Shown: piece by piece, positions 1-8,431 of the stretch
How the letters are laid out: each line of letters starts with the position of its first letter
Numbering within the stretch: the first letter of the stretch is position 1
Source of the DNA: Acanthamoeba lenticulata
Taxonomy: Eukaryota; Discosea; Longamoebia; Acanthamoebidae
Length of the DNA stretch: 15,068 nucleotides
Direction of reading: 5' to 3'
NCBI GenBank assembly: GCA_002179805.1
Contig: NAVB01000112.1
Location: 1 to 15,068 of the forward strand
The notes under the pieces: generated by a model
What the model saw: the letters and a program-made list of their open reading frames with translations, nothing else
Databases searched by the model: none
Told to the model about the DNA's origin: nothing
Position numbers and translations under genes: made by a program

Positions 1-46
1 TTTTAATTTGTTTTTTAATTTGTTTTTTCCTTGTGTGGGCGCGCAG

Positions 47-1239
47 TCTCAAGGCTTCGCGGCGATGGGCGGTCCCGGCGGCGGTGCCGCGGCGGGTTAC
101 TACGGGGCTCCGGTGGCGGCGCCTGCCTACGTCGGCTACGGAGTGCCCAAGGAGAGCACCACGCAGGCCCTCAAGCAGCAGGCACGCTTCATTCCCCTCT
201 CTGTTTGCCACCTTCTCCTTGTTGGATGAAGTGGCTCACGACTCGTTGGGACTCGAACAGGTCGAGTTTTTGAGCCACAAGATGACGACCGGCGGCGAGA
301 GCGGCCGGGCGGCGCACGCGCGAGCCCACCGGAAGCACTCGAATTCGTTCAACGCGGCCTCGTCCGGCAGCGGCGGTGCCGGCGGCGTGCCGCTCTCGCT
401 CGCCTCGCCGCCCGGCACCCCGCCCGGGCTCATGTCCAGCGGCATGGTCCACCACGGCCCCCCGCCGTCTGCGTCCTCATCGTCGGCGCAGCCGCCACAG
501 CAGCAGCAGCAGCCCGTCCGCGTCAGCTCGCACCCGATCCAGCCGACCATGGGCGGGCAGGCCGCTGGCTCTGTCGTTGGCGTCCCGGTTGGGTCGTACC
601 AGCAGCTCAAGCAGCAGCAGGTCATCCAGACGCGGCCGCGGTCGCTGTCGCAGCCGGTCGGGATGGCCCAGCCGGGCGGGATGCTCCTCATGTCGACCTC
701 GTCGTCCACGCCGTCCAACTCGTCGTCGTCGGCCGCCACTGCCGCGAGCACGACGACGACGTCCACGTCGACACCATCGATGCCGCCACCGCACCAGCGG
801 CCCGTCACGTATGAAGATGGCTTGACCGCGGCGACGTCATCGTCGGCGCGCGAGTATCGGCCGCTCATTTCGTCGCCGCTGGCGCAGCACTCGCTGTCGC
901 CCCGCTCCCCGCAGGGCCAGCAGGCCCTCTCCCGCCAACAGCAGCAGCAGCAGCAACAGCAGGTTTGACACGCCCCCCCCCCCGCGTGCGTGTGTGCGAC
1001 GTGCTTTGGCTCACCGCACGACACACGCGCACGCACACGCGCAGGGAGGGCACATGCGCCCTGGCGGCGGCGGCGGCGGCGAGGCGATGGACTTTGGCGG
1101 GTCGGACGGCAGCGGAGTGGACTACGCGGCGGCCATGATGGCGGCGCAGGCCACCAACGGCGGCGGCGGCAACGGCGGGGTCAGCGGCCATCAGCATCAA
1201 CAGCAGCAGCAGCAGATGCGGCGCACCCTCAGCAAGTGA
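47..1239 (+). CDS. 3' end of a gene for a Gln/Ser/Gly-rich low-complexity protein (5' part outside window)
   Basis: I read three coding exons, 47-181, 261-962 and 1045-1239 (stop TGA at 1237-1239), 343 residues in all; the 5' part is missing. Exon 47 follows a T-rich intron end and GCGCAG. The 963-1044 intron is GT-AG, phase 0, with a run of about 11 C just after the donor. The 182-260 intron appears to be GC-AG, also phase 0. The protein starts Gly/Ala-rich with GYYGAP-like repeats, then a short possible coiled-coil piece (ALKQQ joined to VEFLSHKM), then a long Ser/Thr/Pro/Gln-rich region with polyQ tracts near 499-513 and 938-962, and a Gly-rich end finishing QQQQQQMRRTLSK. I recognise no folded domain. 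Such tails occur in transcriptional regulators and RNA-binding proteins, but nothing here proves either. Moderately sure of the exons, unsure of function. Confidence 0.7.
182..260 (+). other. Probable GC-AG intron in the low-complexity gene
   Basis: The frame 2 reading that begins at 47 must switch to frame 3 before the long open stretch after 261. A cut after CAG at 181 with an intron starting GCACGC and ending CGAACAG at 260 gives phase 0 on both sides and a pyrimidine-rich middle. GT alternatives at 143 (GTGCCC) and 221 (GTTGGA) also keep frame, but they lose a plausible coding piece or leave only 40 bp that starts after an intron-like pyrimidine stretch. Confidence 0.5.
963..1044 (+). other. 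GT-AG intron with poly(C) tract next to the donor
   Basis: Starts GTTTGACACG, ends CGCGCAG, phase 0 (codons end at 962 and restart at 1045). The first in-frame triplets would hit a stop at once (TGA). A run of about 11 C begins near 973, followed by alternating GT/CA-rich sequence. Confidence 0.8.
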
Positions 1240-1469
1240 GCCTCCCCACACGCACGGCCTCTTCCCTCCCGCGCACGTCCCTCCACCAACAACAGCCGCG
1301 CTGGGCGGGGAAGAAAGGCAGAAGAGAGTATACATATTGTACCAAAGCCTTTCGTCCATCATCCTCCTCCTCAACTCCCTTTCTTCTTCTGTAGTTGTTG
1401 AGGAGATACTTTTTTGCCTTTTTCTGCATTTTCCTCTTTTTTCTTCCCCTTTTCCTCTTCTTCTTCGCG
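1240..1469. other. Convergent 3' spacer between the low-complexity gene and the F-box/kelch gene
   Basis: This 230 bp gap must hold the 3' ends of two converging transcripts. From about 1365 to 1470 the plus strand is nearly all pyrimidine, so the minus transcript would have a purine- and A-rich 3' UTR. I see no clean AATAAA on either strand. The 3' UTRs may overlap. Confidence 0.6.
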
Positions 1470-4400
1470 TTACGGGAGGAGGGGCTCGAGGAGAGGCGCC
1501 CGCTTGCGCAACTTCTGATGGCGCAGGAGGACGTCGGGGAAGGCCGCCAGCTCGAGCACCGGCACTCCGCCCACGGCGTCGCGGCCGCCCAGCAAGTAGA
1601 GGCGCGTCCCCACCAGCGTCGCTGTGTGGCCGTCGGTGCGCGGGGGCTGGCCGACGCACCGCGTCTTGTACCACGTCGTCGTCCCTGCGCGCGTATGTCA
1701 TGTCGTGAGTTTGTCGTCGAGCTGTTGGTGAAGAATGTCAAAAAGGCGTGGCCTTTACCGAGGTTGAGGAGGTCTAGGCGGCCCGTCGACTGGCCGTCGT
1801 TGCCGACCACAAAGAGCCAGTGGCCCACCTTGGCCGTCGCGCAGCCGGACCGCGCCAAGCGGTGGTCCGACGAGACGTGGTCGTTCTCGTCTCCTGGGCC
1901 GCCCCAGCTGCCCCCGCCGCAGAGGATGATGTTGTCGCCCGCCGTGGTGATGTCGAGGTAGCCGTCGCCCGCGATCGAGTCCGGGAGGGACACCATTTGC
2001 CAGACCAGCGTCTTGGCGTTGAGGACAAAGGTGGTCCGACGAGGAGCGGGCAGGCCGTTGTTCCCGCCCCACGTGAAGCGCTCGCCTGTGGGCGAGACCA
2101 TGCGCTGCGAGAGTTCGCAGCCCTGCCTGGGCGCGTCGCCCAGCTGCTTCTCGCTGGTCCACGTCCTCGTCCGCGTGTCCAACACGTAGAGCTCGTTGAA
2201 GTAGAGGTCGCCCCGGCCCTGTTCAAACACAAACAAGCGATCGCCCACAGCGCAGCTCAAGTGGCGCTCCTGCCAGACAGGACCGCGGCCCTTGGTGGGC
2301 ACACGCCTCCACCGGTTGTTGAGCGTGTTGTAGACCAGCACCGTGTCGGCGACATCAGTGCCCGACGAGCAGCCGCCCACCACGTAGATGTTGTCGCCCA
2401 CGGCTGTGGCCGTGTGCCTGTTTGGAAGAGGACGTGAGCATTGGATCGGCACAAGCACACGAGGCAGTGGGATCATGCCCGAGGAGCGCCTGAGGCGGAG
2501 CACAGGCCAGCTCGTCGTGCGGGTCGACGGTCTCTGACTCGAGCAGGTGCCACTCGAGACCGTTCGGTTCACCGTCTGGTCCGAAAAGGTCAGCCACCAA
2601 CTCCATCAAGGTTCAACGACCATCTTCATGAAGAGGACGCACGCATGACGAGGTAGCCCTGGTGGGCGGGCTCGAGGAAGGGGTTGGCCAAGAAGAACCG
2701 CTTCCAAGCGGCCCGCTTGGGGGCCCTCGTCGGAGAGGCGCCCTTGCTCGGGCTCGAGGAGAGTTCGAAGCCTTGGGGAGTCGCCACAACGGGCGGGAGA
2801 TGCGCCGTTCGCAGACACGCACTGTCCCATGTCCAGTCCCTCGACCACCGCAGGTACAGGCGACGCCACAGCTCGTCCTACAAGAGTGGGCCGTCAGGCT
2901 TCACATGTGACATCAAACCAACAAACGCTCCTGAGGGATGGTCGGCTCACCTCGTCGGCGATGTCGCGCCAGATGTGGCTCAAGCAAGCTGCAGTCATCA
3001 GCTCGGCGGGCTCGCAGAAGGTCAGGATGTGACGTAGCTGGCCCGATGGTGACGTCAGCATAGACGGCAGCGCTTGGAAGAGGAAAGAAGAGGAAAACAC
3101 GCACGACAGAGGGAGGCAGCCTGGAGTAGTCGCGAAGCTCCTTGGCCGAGAGCCAGTGGACGCTGAACTCGACCTGCTTGAGCCGTTGCTGCTTGTGTGC
3201 CTGGAAGATCTTTTCGGTGGCCTGCCAGTCGCGTACGTCCTTCCACGTCCGCTCCCGCGACGACCGAAGCAGCTCGTGCTGGTTCCTCCGCGAGCCGCCC
3301 TGCGAAGATTGTCGTGACTTCCAACCCCCCCCCCCACAACACCAAATCGTGTACCGATCAGTTGAATCTTTTTGTTTTTTTCTTGACCCAGGGCCTCGCG
3401 TACGGTGGTCTCGCGGAAGGGTAGCAGGGCAAAGGGCGGTGGCTTGCTGGCGCCGCTCTGCTCGCCGTCGATAGACACCGTCGCACGCTGGTGTGCGCCA
3501 CCCCGCGAGCCGCCCTCGGCCGTCACCCACCCCTGGTGATGCTGCTGGTGCTGCCCAGGAGAGATGGCCCGCGGATCGACGATGCAGCTGCTGGTTCCTC
3601 CGCTGATCGAGGCCGACAGGCCGTCGACCACGGCGCGCCGCGGGCTGGCCATGGGCCCGAGCCGTGGGCTGGACCGCGGGCTGCGCTGCCCGGGCTCACC
3701 CCCGCTCCCGTCCTGCTGCTGCCCGCGCCAGCTGGCCTTGAAAAAGCCCAGGACGGAGCTCATCTTGGTCGGGCTGGTCTCGGCGTTGCACGACTCCAAC
3801 GCCACCGCGGGCATAGTCGGGGGCGTGTCGCGCGATGGCGACTGTTGTTGTTGTAGCTGCTGCGCAAAGGGCCCTTCGGCCGCTGGCCGTGGCGACGCGC
3901 CGCCCGTCGGGGAGCGCAACGCCGTGGGTGAAGAGGGCGCCCTGAACGGGCCGCCGCCGCCGCCGCTGCCCTGATCGGCCGCGCCGCCGATGCTCTTGCT
4001 GTAGGGCCGGCCGGCCCACGAGCTGATGAGGCTGGCCGGGGCCGACGGCGAGCGGTAGCGCTGCAGGTTGTCCTGGGCGTCGGCGTCCTCGCTGCCGCGC
4101 TCGGCCTCTGGCCGGCGGTGGTCGCCCGGCCGCAGGCATCGCACGCTGCCGCTGTTTTGCAGCGGCGCCAGTTGCGGGCTCGACGACAACGACGACGACG
4201 GCGATGACGAGGGCAGAAGCTGGCTGGACGACGTCGGCGTTGGCGAGAGCTCGGCGGACAACTCGCTGGACGAGGGCAGCTCAGCGGACAACTCGCTGGA
4301 CGAGGGCTTGGGCGGCTGCTGGTCGGGCTGGGCCGGCTGCTGCGCGGTGGGCGAGGGGGGCTGCGGCTGTTCCCTGTTGTTGTTGTTGTTGGCGTCCTTG

Positions 4401-5722
4401 TCCTCTTTGTTGTTGAGGTCGTCCACAGTCACGACCACCGGATCGAGGAGGACGGTGTCCTCCCGGCCCCTCCTTGTGGCCACCGAGGTAAAGGACGACG
4501 CGGCGAGCTTCTCCTTGATGCGCTGCTTCGTCCTCTCCTTCTCCTCTTTCTCGACGTCTGGCTTGTGCTCTTCCTTGTCCCGGTTCCTGTTCTCCCGCTC
4601 CCTGTCCTTGTCCCTGTCTCGCCTCTCGGCGCGCTTCTTGTCCTTGCGCTCACGAGCGCTCTCCTCCTTGGCCGACGACTCTTCGCCGCGCTTGCGGCGC
4701 GACTCGTCCTTCTTCTCGCGAACCCTACCTTCTTCCTTGTCCTTGTCCTTGTCCTTTTCGCTGCGGTCCCGAGGCCGGCTGTGGTTGGCCTTCTTCTTGA
4801 TGGCAGCGTCGCTCTTGTCACGTCGCAGCTCATGTTCGTCATTTTCAGAGCTGTTCTCGTTGCTTTTGTTGGTCTTGTGTTGCTGCTCCTTTTTGCTGTT
4901 CTCCTTGAGGGACTCCCCCTTCTCCTCGTTGTTCAACAACTGGCGCAGGCGCATGTCCGACTTGGACCGCCAGGAGCTGCGTTTGGCCTGGGCCGAGGGC
5001 ATCACCACCGTGTCGTCGTCCTTGGGCCGCCTGGTCTTGGCCTCTTGCGCTTCGGCCAGGGCCCGAGCCTCGGCGTCGCTGGGCCGTCGTTCGGCCGAGC
5101 GGCTCCTGTGGCCGCGTTTCGTGGTCTTTGGCTTGTCGCGCCCGCGCTCCTCCCTGTGGTGGTGATGATGGTGGCCTCCAATGCGGCTGCCTCCTGTGCT
5201 CTTCTTGTTGGGCTCTTCTTGGTCGGAAGACTCGTGATGTGGAGTGCGCCTGGACTTGCGATGGTGGTCTCTCTCTTTCTCCTTTTCCTTCTCCTTCTCC
5301 TTCTCCTTCTTTCGTGCGGCTTTCTGTTCCGTCTCGACTTCGAGGCGAGCCTGTTCCTCGATCTCGGAGACGAAGAGAGGACGGTCGGTGGACATGGTGG
5401 TGCTTCGCTTCCTGCGTGGTTCAGAACGAGGCGAGATGGGCATCGCCACAGACGCCGTCAAGTAGGTTGGAGGCTTGAGCGATGGCGCAACCGGTTTGCT
5501 GGTTGAGTTGTGCTTGTTGGATCTGGATGAGGACGGGGAAGGAGGCATGCTGATGCGCTGGTCGGCATCTAGTCCTAGCGTGGCGGCGGCGCCATGTTTG
5601 GCTTGGCGGCGGTTTCGGGCGCTCTCCTCTGTGGTCGCCGCCAACGACTTCCTGCTGTTCTTGTCCTTTTTCTTTGGTTCCTCAATAGGGGGGCTGGTTA
5701 CCAGTTTGGGTATTCTTGACAT
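1470..5722 (-). CDS. F-box and kelch-repeat protein with a giant charged disordered N-terminus
   Basis: Seven exons read on the minus strand: 5722-3404, 3299-3105, 3037-2951, 2877-2650, 2600-2461, 2417-1759, 1684-1470. They total 3843 nt, 1280 residues. The start is ATG at 5722 (MSRIPK). Residues 1 to about 770 are low complexity: a KE run (about 138-150), six His (about 184-189), long Lys/Arg/Glu/Asp and RS-like stretches, then Ser/Pro/Gln-rich sequence. An F-box starts at LPPSV (about 834) and continues LRHILTFCEPAELMTAACLSHIW, then DELWRRLYLRW. About six kelch-like repeats follow (about 960-1260; HTATAVGDNIYVVGG, CAVGDRLFVF, DGHTATLVGTRLYLLGG). F-box proteins bind Skp1 in SCF ubiquitin ligases and kelch propellers usually capture the substrate, so a substrate-adaptor role is inferred from family knowledge. 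Least certain are the 2649-2601 and 2460-2418 introns (49 and 43 bp) and whether the whole N-terminal exon belongs to the same protein. Confidence 0.78.
2951..3299 (-). other. F-box split by a 67 bp intron (3104-3038)
   Basis: On the minus strand the exon 3299-3105 ends with SRLPPSV at a GTGCGTG donor. The next exon opens at 3037 with CTACGTCAC after GGGCCAG. Joining them in phase 0 restores the F-box start LPPSVLRHILTF. Using the nearer acceptor at 3073 instead would insert about a dozen residues and break the motif, so the motif itself decides the splice choice. The following intron 2950-2878 (GTGAGC...TTGTAG) separates the F-box body from its DELWRRLYLRW end. Confidence 0.75.
3300..3403 (-). 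other. Intron with a run of about 11 G on the sense strand
   Basis: Donor GTACGCGAGG at 3403, acceptor TTCGCAG ending at 3300, phase 0. It links PFRETT to GGSRRNQHELLRSSRERTW. The interior has an A-rich stretch and a run of about 11 G (C on the plus strand at about 3325-3335) near the acceptor. A competing donor at GTCAAG would be phase 1 and gives the wrong frame for the next exon. Confidence 0.7.
4248..4307 (-). repeat. Two-copy 30 bp tandem repeat coding SSELSAELPS
   Basis: Two adjacent 30 bp units differ by a single base (G or A at the fifth position) and encode a duplicated ten-residue Ser/Glu/Leu block inside the disordered N-terminal part of the F-box/kelch protein. The near identity suggests a recent duplication by replication slippage. 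Confidence 0.9.
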
Positions 5723-5998
5723 TGACGCTGAGGCAAGAGGCTCGGAGGCCTTCCTTCAAGGACCAGCCGAAATGTGAGCAACAATATGTGTTAATATTCT
5801 TGGTGTGAATCTGTGTTGAGCCTTCAGCTCTTGTGAGAAAGGTGCCCCTTGCATCACATGCTTCACATTTTTGTTCCATTTCTTTCACAATTTCCTTCCT
5901 TTTCACGATGCCTCGTGTGGGCGCAACTGTTGCTGGAAGTAGTTTTGCCAGAAAGAACCAAGACTACGCGCATAGCAAGCTTTCGCTGCAGCTCCGTG
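5723..5998. promoter_or_regulatory. Head-to-head spacer, probable bidirectional promoter
   Basis: These 276 bp separate the divergent starts of the F-box/kelch gene (ATG at 5722, minus) and paralog A (ATG at 5999, plus). The stretch is more AT-rich than its flanks, with T-rich runs around 5770-5900, and has no open frame that resembles a protein. I see no convincing TATA or CCAAT element. The frame of paralog A stays open upstream to about 5849, so a start further up cannot be ruled out, but the 5999 start gives a signal-peptide length like that of B and C. Confidence 0.55.
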
Positions 5999-8278
5999 AT
6001 GTACGATCAGGGGAAGAGGTGCTCCTTGTCGGGCTCGATGGTCGTGGCCTTTGTCTTGGCCTTGGCGTCTCTCCTGTTCGTCTGCCCCTCGCCCTGCTGG
6101 GCGCAAGCCACGGCCCCGGTCAGCGGGAGCACGGTCTGCGCCACAAGCCAGGACCTCAGTTTCTACGACGAAGACAACACGACCATGGACGTGACGGCCG
6201 ACTGGCTGGCCCAAGCCTTCTACGCCTACGACGCCGTGAGCATCTCCACCTTCTCCCTCCCCCTCCGCTCCAGCAACGGTACGGTTTGACCATGACGACG
6301 AGGTTGTTGCTGTCCTCCACCGTTCCGCTCCGCGATCGGTGAATGCAATGGAGACCCACTTTTGGAGAATTGACTGACGCTTCATTTTATTTCATTCTTT
6401 CGCCTTTTTGGCCAATCGCCGTGCAGGCGAGACGGCTTGGCTCGCGAGCGCCAATCTTTACCCGGACCAGACGCTGGGCTCCGAACCCACTTCCCCCAAC
6501 GTCACCGCTCCGTCTTTGGGCTCCTTCGTCGTGGCCTCGACGGCCATCCAGCCCAATAACAGCATGACCTACGAATTCGCCGCCGCAGGGGGCGTCTCGA
6601 TCCCGCTGGCGAGCGGCGCGTACTACTGGCTCGTGCTGGCGATTCCCTCGCAGACGGTCGAGGTGGCCGTCGGGGCGGACTACGTCTACAACATGGGCTT
6701 GCCCATCAGCTACACCGCACTGAGCAAGTCGACGGACTCGATCTTGTGGACGCAGTGGTCCGGAACGACGGCCCACCTCCTGTTGACCGGCTGCATTGGC
6801 ACTGTCGATCCGACGTCCTCGGTTTCGCCGTCGCCGTCGCCGTCGCCATCGCCATCGCCGTCGCCGTCATCTTCGCCCGTCGTGCAAGCCACAACAATAA
6901 TCCCACTGCCAATAACCTCGGAGACATCCTCGCCGCCGGCGTCCGCGTCGCCGACCAATTCCTCGACACCGTCGGCATCGGCATCGGCATCGGCATCGGC
7001 TTCCAAATCCCCAAGCCGCTCGCCCTCGCCGTCTCCCAGCTCGTCACCGACTCTTTCGCCAACGCCCACCGCGTTTCCGACATTGTCGCCGACCTCTTCC
7101 GCGTCACCGAGCCTGTCGTCCACGCCCTCCGTGTCCCCGACGGTGTCGCCGTCGTCCTCGGTGTCGCCAACCTTATCGCCGACGCCCTCCGTGACACCGA
7201 CCATGTCACCAAGTGCGTCGCCATCGCCGTCGGTGTCGTCCTCGCCGCCGCCGCCGTCCTACGCGCCGGCGCCCTCGACGGGCGGCGTCCAGGCGCGCGC
7301 CAACGTGTCGGCCAGCTTCGATCCGATCGCGCCAGTCGTCAACGTCTCAGCGTCGGACACCGACGGAGGCGAGGCTTCGAGCGCCACCGCCAGCTTCGTC
7401 GGACTCGAGTTGGGCGGCACTGCCGTGTCCGCCGGCGACATCGGTACGCCAATCACCAACCAACCAACCAATCACGCTCCCCTTTTCGACGGAAAGCCTC
7501 CAGCATCTGATTGGCGCATCGGGGCGGGCGGGGGAATGCAGAGTACAACGTGACGACATCAGAGGCAAGGACGCCTGACGGCCAACTCCAGTCGACCACA
7601 TACGCCTACTCGGCGCAGCTCGACAACGCCACCAGCGTGGAGCAGGCCTTCACGTTTGCTTTGGCCACCATGTCAGGTGCCTTTGCCGGTCTGCCCTTTG
7701 AGCTGACCGCCGGCGCAGTCAAGTGGTCCGTCAACTTCAACACCTCATCATCTGCGGCCAACACGTCGTCGGGCGTGAGCTTGCGCTACCGCGTGGCCCA
7801 GCTTTCGCTGCGCTCGGCCACGACATCGGCAGTGTCACGGGCGAGCGGGACGCCACGGGCCAACATGACGACCTACTTTGTGCGCCTCTCGGCCCAGTCC
7901 GTCGTGCAGCTCGAGGTCTTTGACGTGGCCCTCGCCGACGGCAGGCCTGTCCTCATCAGCCACAACGCCGAGGTCAACACCGCCACGGGCGAGGTGGAGC
8001 TCGTGCTGGAGCTGCCGGGCTTCAAGGAGACGCTCGAGTACGACCCGAGCTTGGGCCTCGGCACCCTCCTGGGCTCCAAGTCGGACGATGGCGGCGGCGG
8101 TGGGAGCGACAACATGGGGCTGGTGGTGGGCGTGGCCGTCGCGGTGCCCTTGGCCGTGGTGGTTGTGGTGAGCGTCATCGTGGCGGCGCTCGGCGTGACC
8201 TGGTGGCGACGCCGACAACAACAAGCAAGGGCCAGTCCGAGCAGCATCAACTTTGGCGCCGCCGACGACTACCTGTGA
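5999..8278 (+). CDS. Paralog A: type I membrane protein with long Ser/Pro stalk
   Basis: Three exons, 5999-6278, 6427-7443 and 7542-8278, joined by two phase-1 introns; 677 residues. A signal peptide ends near CPSPCWAQA (residue 37). The ectodomain runs to about 218 and is bracketed by Cys47 and Cys216 (LTGCIG), with the core W.AQAFY...ISTFSL.LR and ASGAYYWLVL. A stalk of about 164 residues follows, made of SP and SA repeats (DNA repeats of TCGCCG and TCGGCA around 6828-7005). Next come a membrane-proximal domain (about 383-624, including EYNVTTSEARTPDG), a helix (about 625-652), then WWRRR and a tail ending INFGAADDYL. Many N-x-S/T sites fit a glycosylated surface protein. The N-terminal part resembles bacterial choice-of-anchor beta domains (YWLVL after aGt), which is a weak guess. 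Family unknown to me; adhesion or receptor role inferred only from architecture. Confidence 0.85.
6279..6426 (+). other. Intron 1 of paralog A
   Basis: Starts GTACGG, ends GCCGTGCAG, 148 bp, phase 1, the longest intron in the window. Its last third is T-rich. The equivalent introns are 8700-8816 in B (117 bp) and 10820-10902 in C (83 bp), at the same place after FSL(P/I/S)(L/A)L. I could not align the three intron bodies by eye. Confidence 0.85.
6823..7010 (+). repeat. Ser-Pro and Ser-Ala coding microsatellites in the A stalk
   Basis: Hexamer-like units (TCGCCG/TCGCCA) code for alternating Ser-Pro around 6828-6870 and TCGGCA units code for alternating Ser-Ala around 6973-7000. Degenerate SPTLSPTPS blocks continue to about 7250. 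The purity of the units suggests length changes by slippage, which fits the very different stalk lengths of A, B and C. Confidence 0.85.
7444..7541 (+). other. Intron 2 of paralog A with 9 bp inverted repeat
   Basis: GT-AG, 98 bp, phase 1. CGCCAATCA at 7447-7455, just inside the donor, is perfectly complementary to TGATTGGCG at 7508-7516, leaving a 52 nt loop. A CAAC-rich stretch (CCAACCAACC) follows the first arm. Confidence 0.85.
7542..8278 (+). repeat. Constant exon 3, copy A of a three-copy dispersed repeat
   Basis: This exon recurs at 9635-10392 (B) and 11613-12343 (C). By eye, long stretches are identical at the nucleotide level, including third codon positions: the first 25 bases, the region coding PRANMTTYFVRLSAQSVVQLEVFDVALADG, and the region coding GFKETLEYDPSLGLGTLLG. 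Differences cluster in the Ser/Asn/Thr run before SSGVSLRYRV and just before the helix. Confidence 0.95.
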
Positions 8279-8431
8279 CCGGTGCAAAATCGTGTAAAAT
8301 TCTTGTAATAAATTTAAAATAAAAAATATAAATATGGCCAATCAGTTAAAGGAAGTTCCCACGCACACCAGGGGGTGAAGCTGCACACGATCTTATACTA
8401 CGTGCGAGAGCCGCTGCATCTAGACGACGAG
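8279..8431 (+). promoter_or_regulatory. A-B spacer: poly(A) signals and a possible promoter for B
   Basis: Two AATAAA hexamers (8307-8312 and 8318-8323) lie 30-45 bp after the stop of A. They run straight into TATAAATA (8327-8334) and CCAATCA (8338-8344), about 90 bp before the B start. The end signals of A and promoter-like elements for B are therefore packed into 153 bp. The TATA-CCAAT order is opposite to the usual one, so the promoter reading is tentative. Confidence 0.5.

Noticed and set aside
236..1036. 266-codon minus-strand open frame rich in Cys, Asp and Gly
   Set aside because: Shadow of the Gln/Ser-rich exon: CAG and TCG repeats read backwards give poly-Cys and poly-Asp.
1395..1470. 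Phe/Leu-rich plus frame that mimics a membrane segment
   Set aside because: Product of the pyrimidine-rich 3' spacer, which is the 3' UTR of the minus-strand gene.
4068..5165. 365-codon plus-strand open frame opposite the F-box/kelch N-terminal exon
   Set aside because: It is the mirror of Lys/Glu/Arg-rich codons on the minus strand (Ser/Leu/Phe-rich shadow) with no start context or domain.
6823..7250. Regularly repeated short units that could suggest a CRISPR array
   Set aside because: They are contiguous codon repeats coding Ser-Pro/Ser-Ala without spacers, inside a eukaryotic coding exon.
6746..7510. 254-codon alternate plus frame with AVAVAIAIAV hydrophobic repeats
   Set aside because: It is the +2 reading of the Ser/Pro and Ser/Ala hexamer repeats in the paralog A stalk. 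The main frame carries through splice sites in phase and matches B and C.
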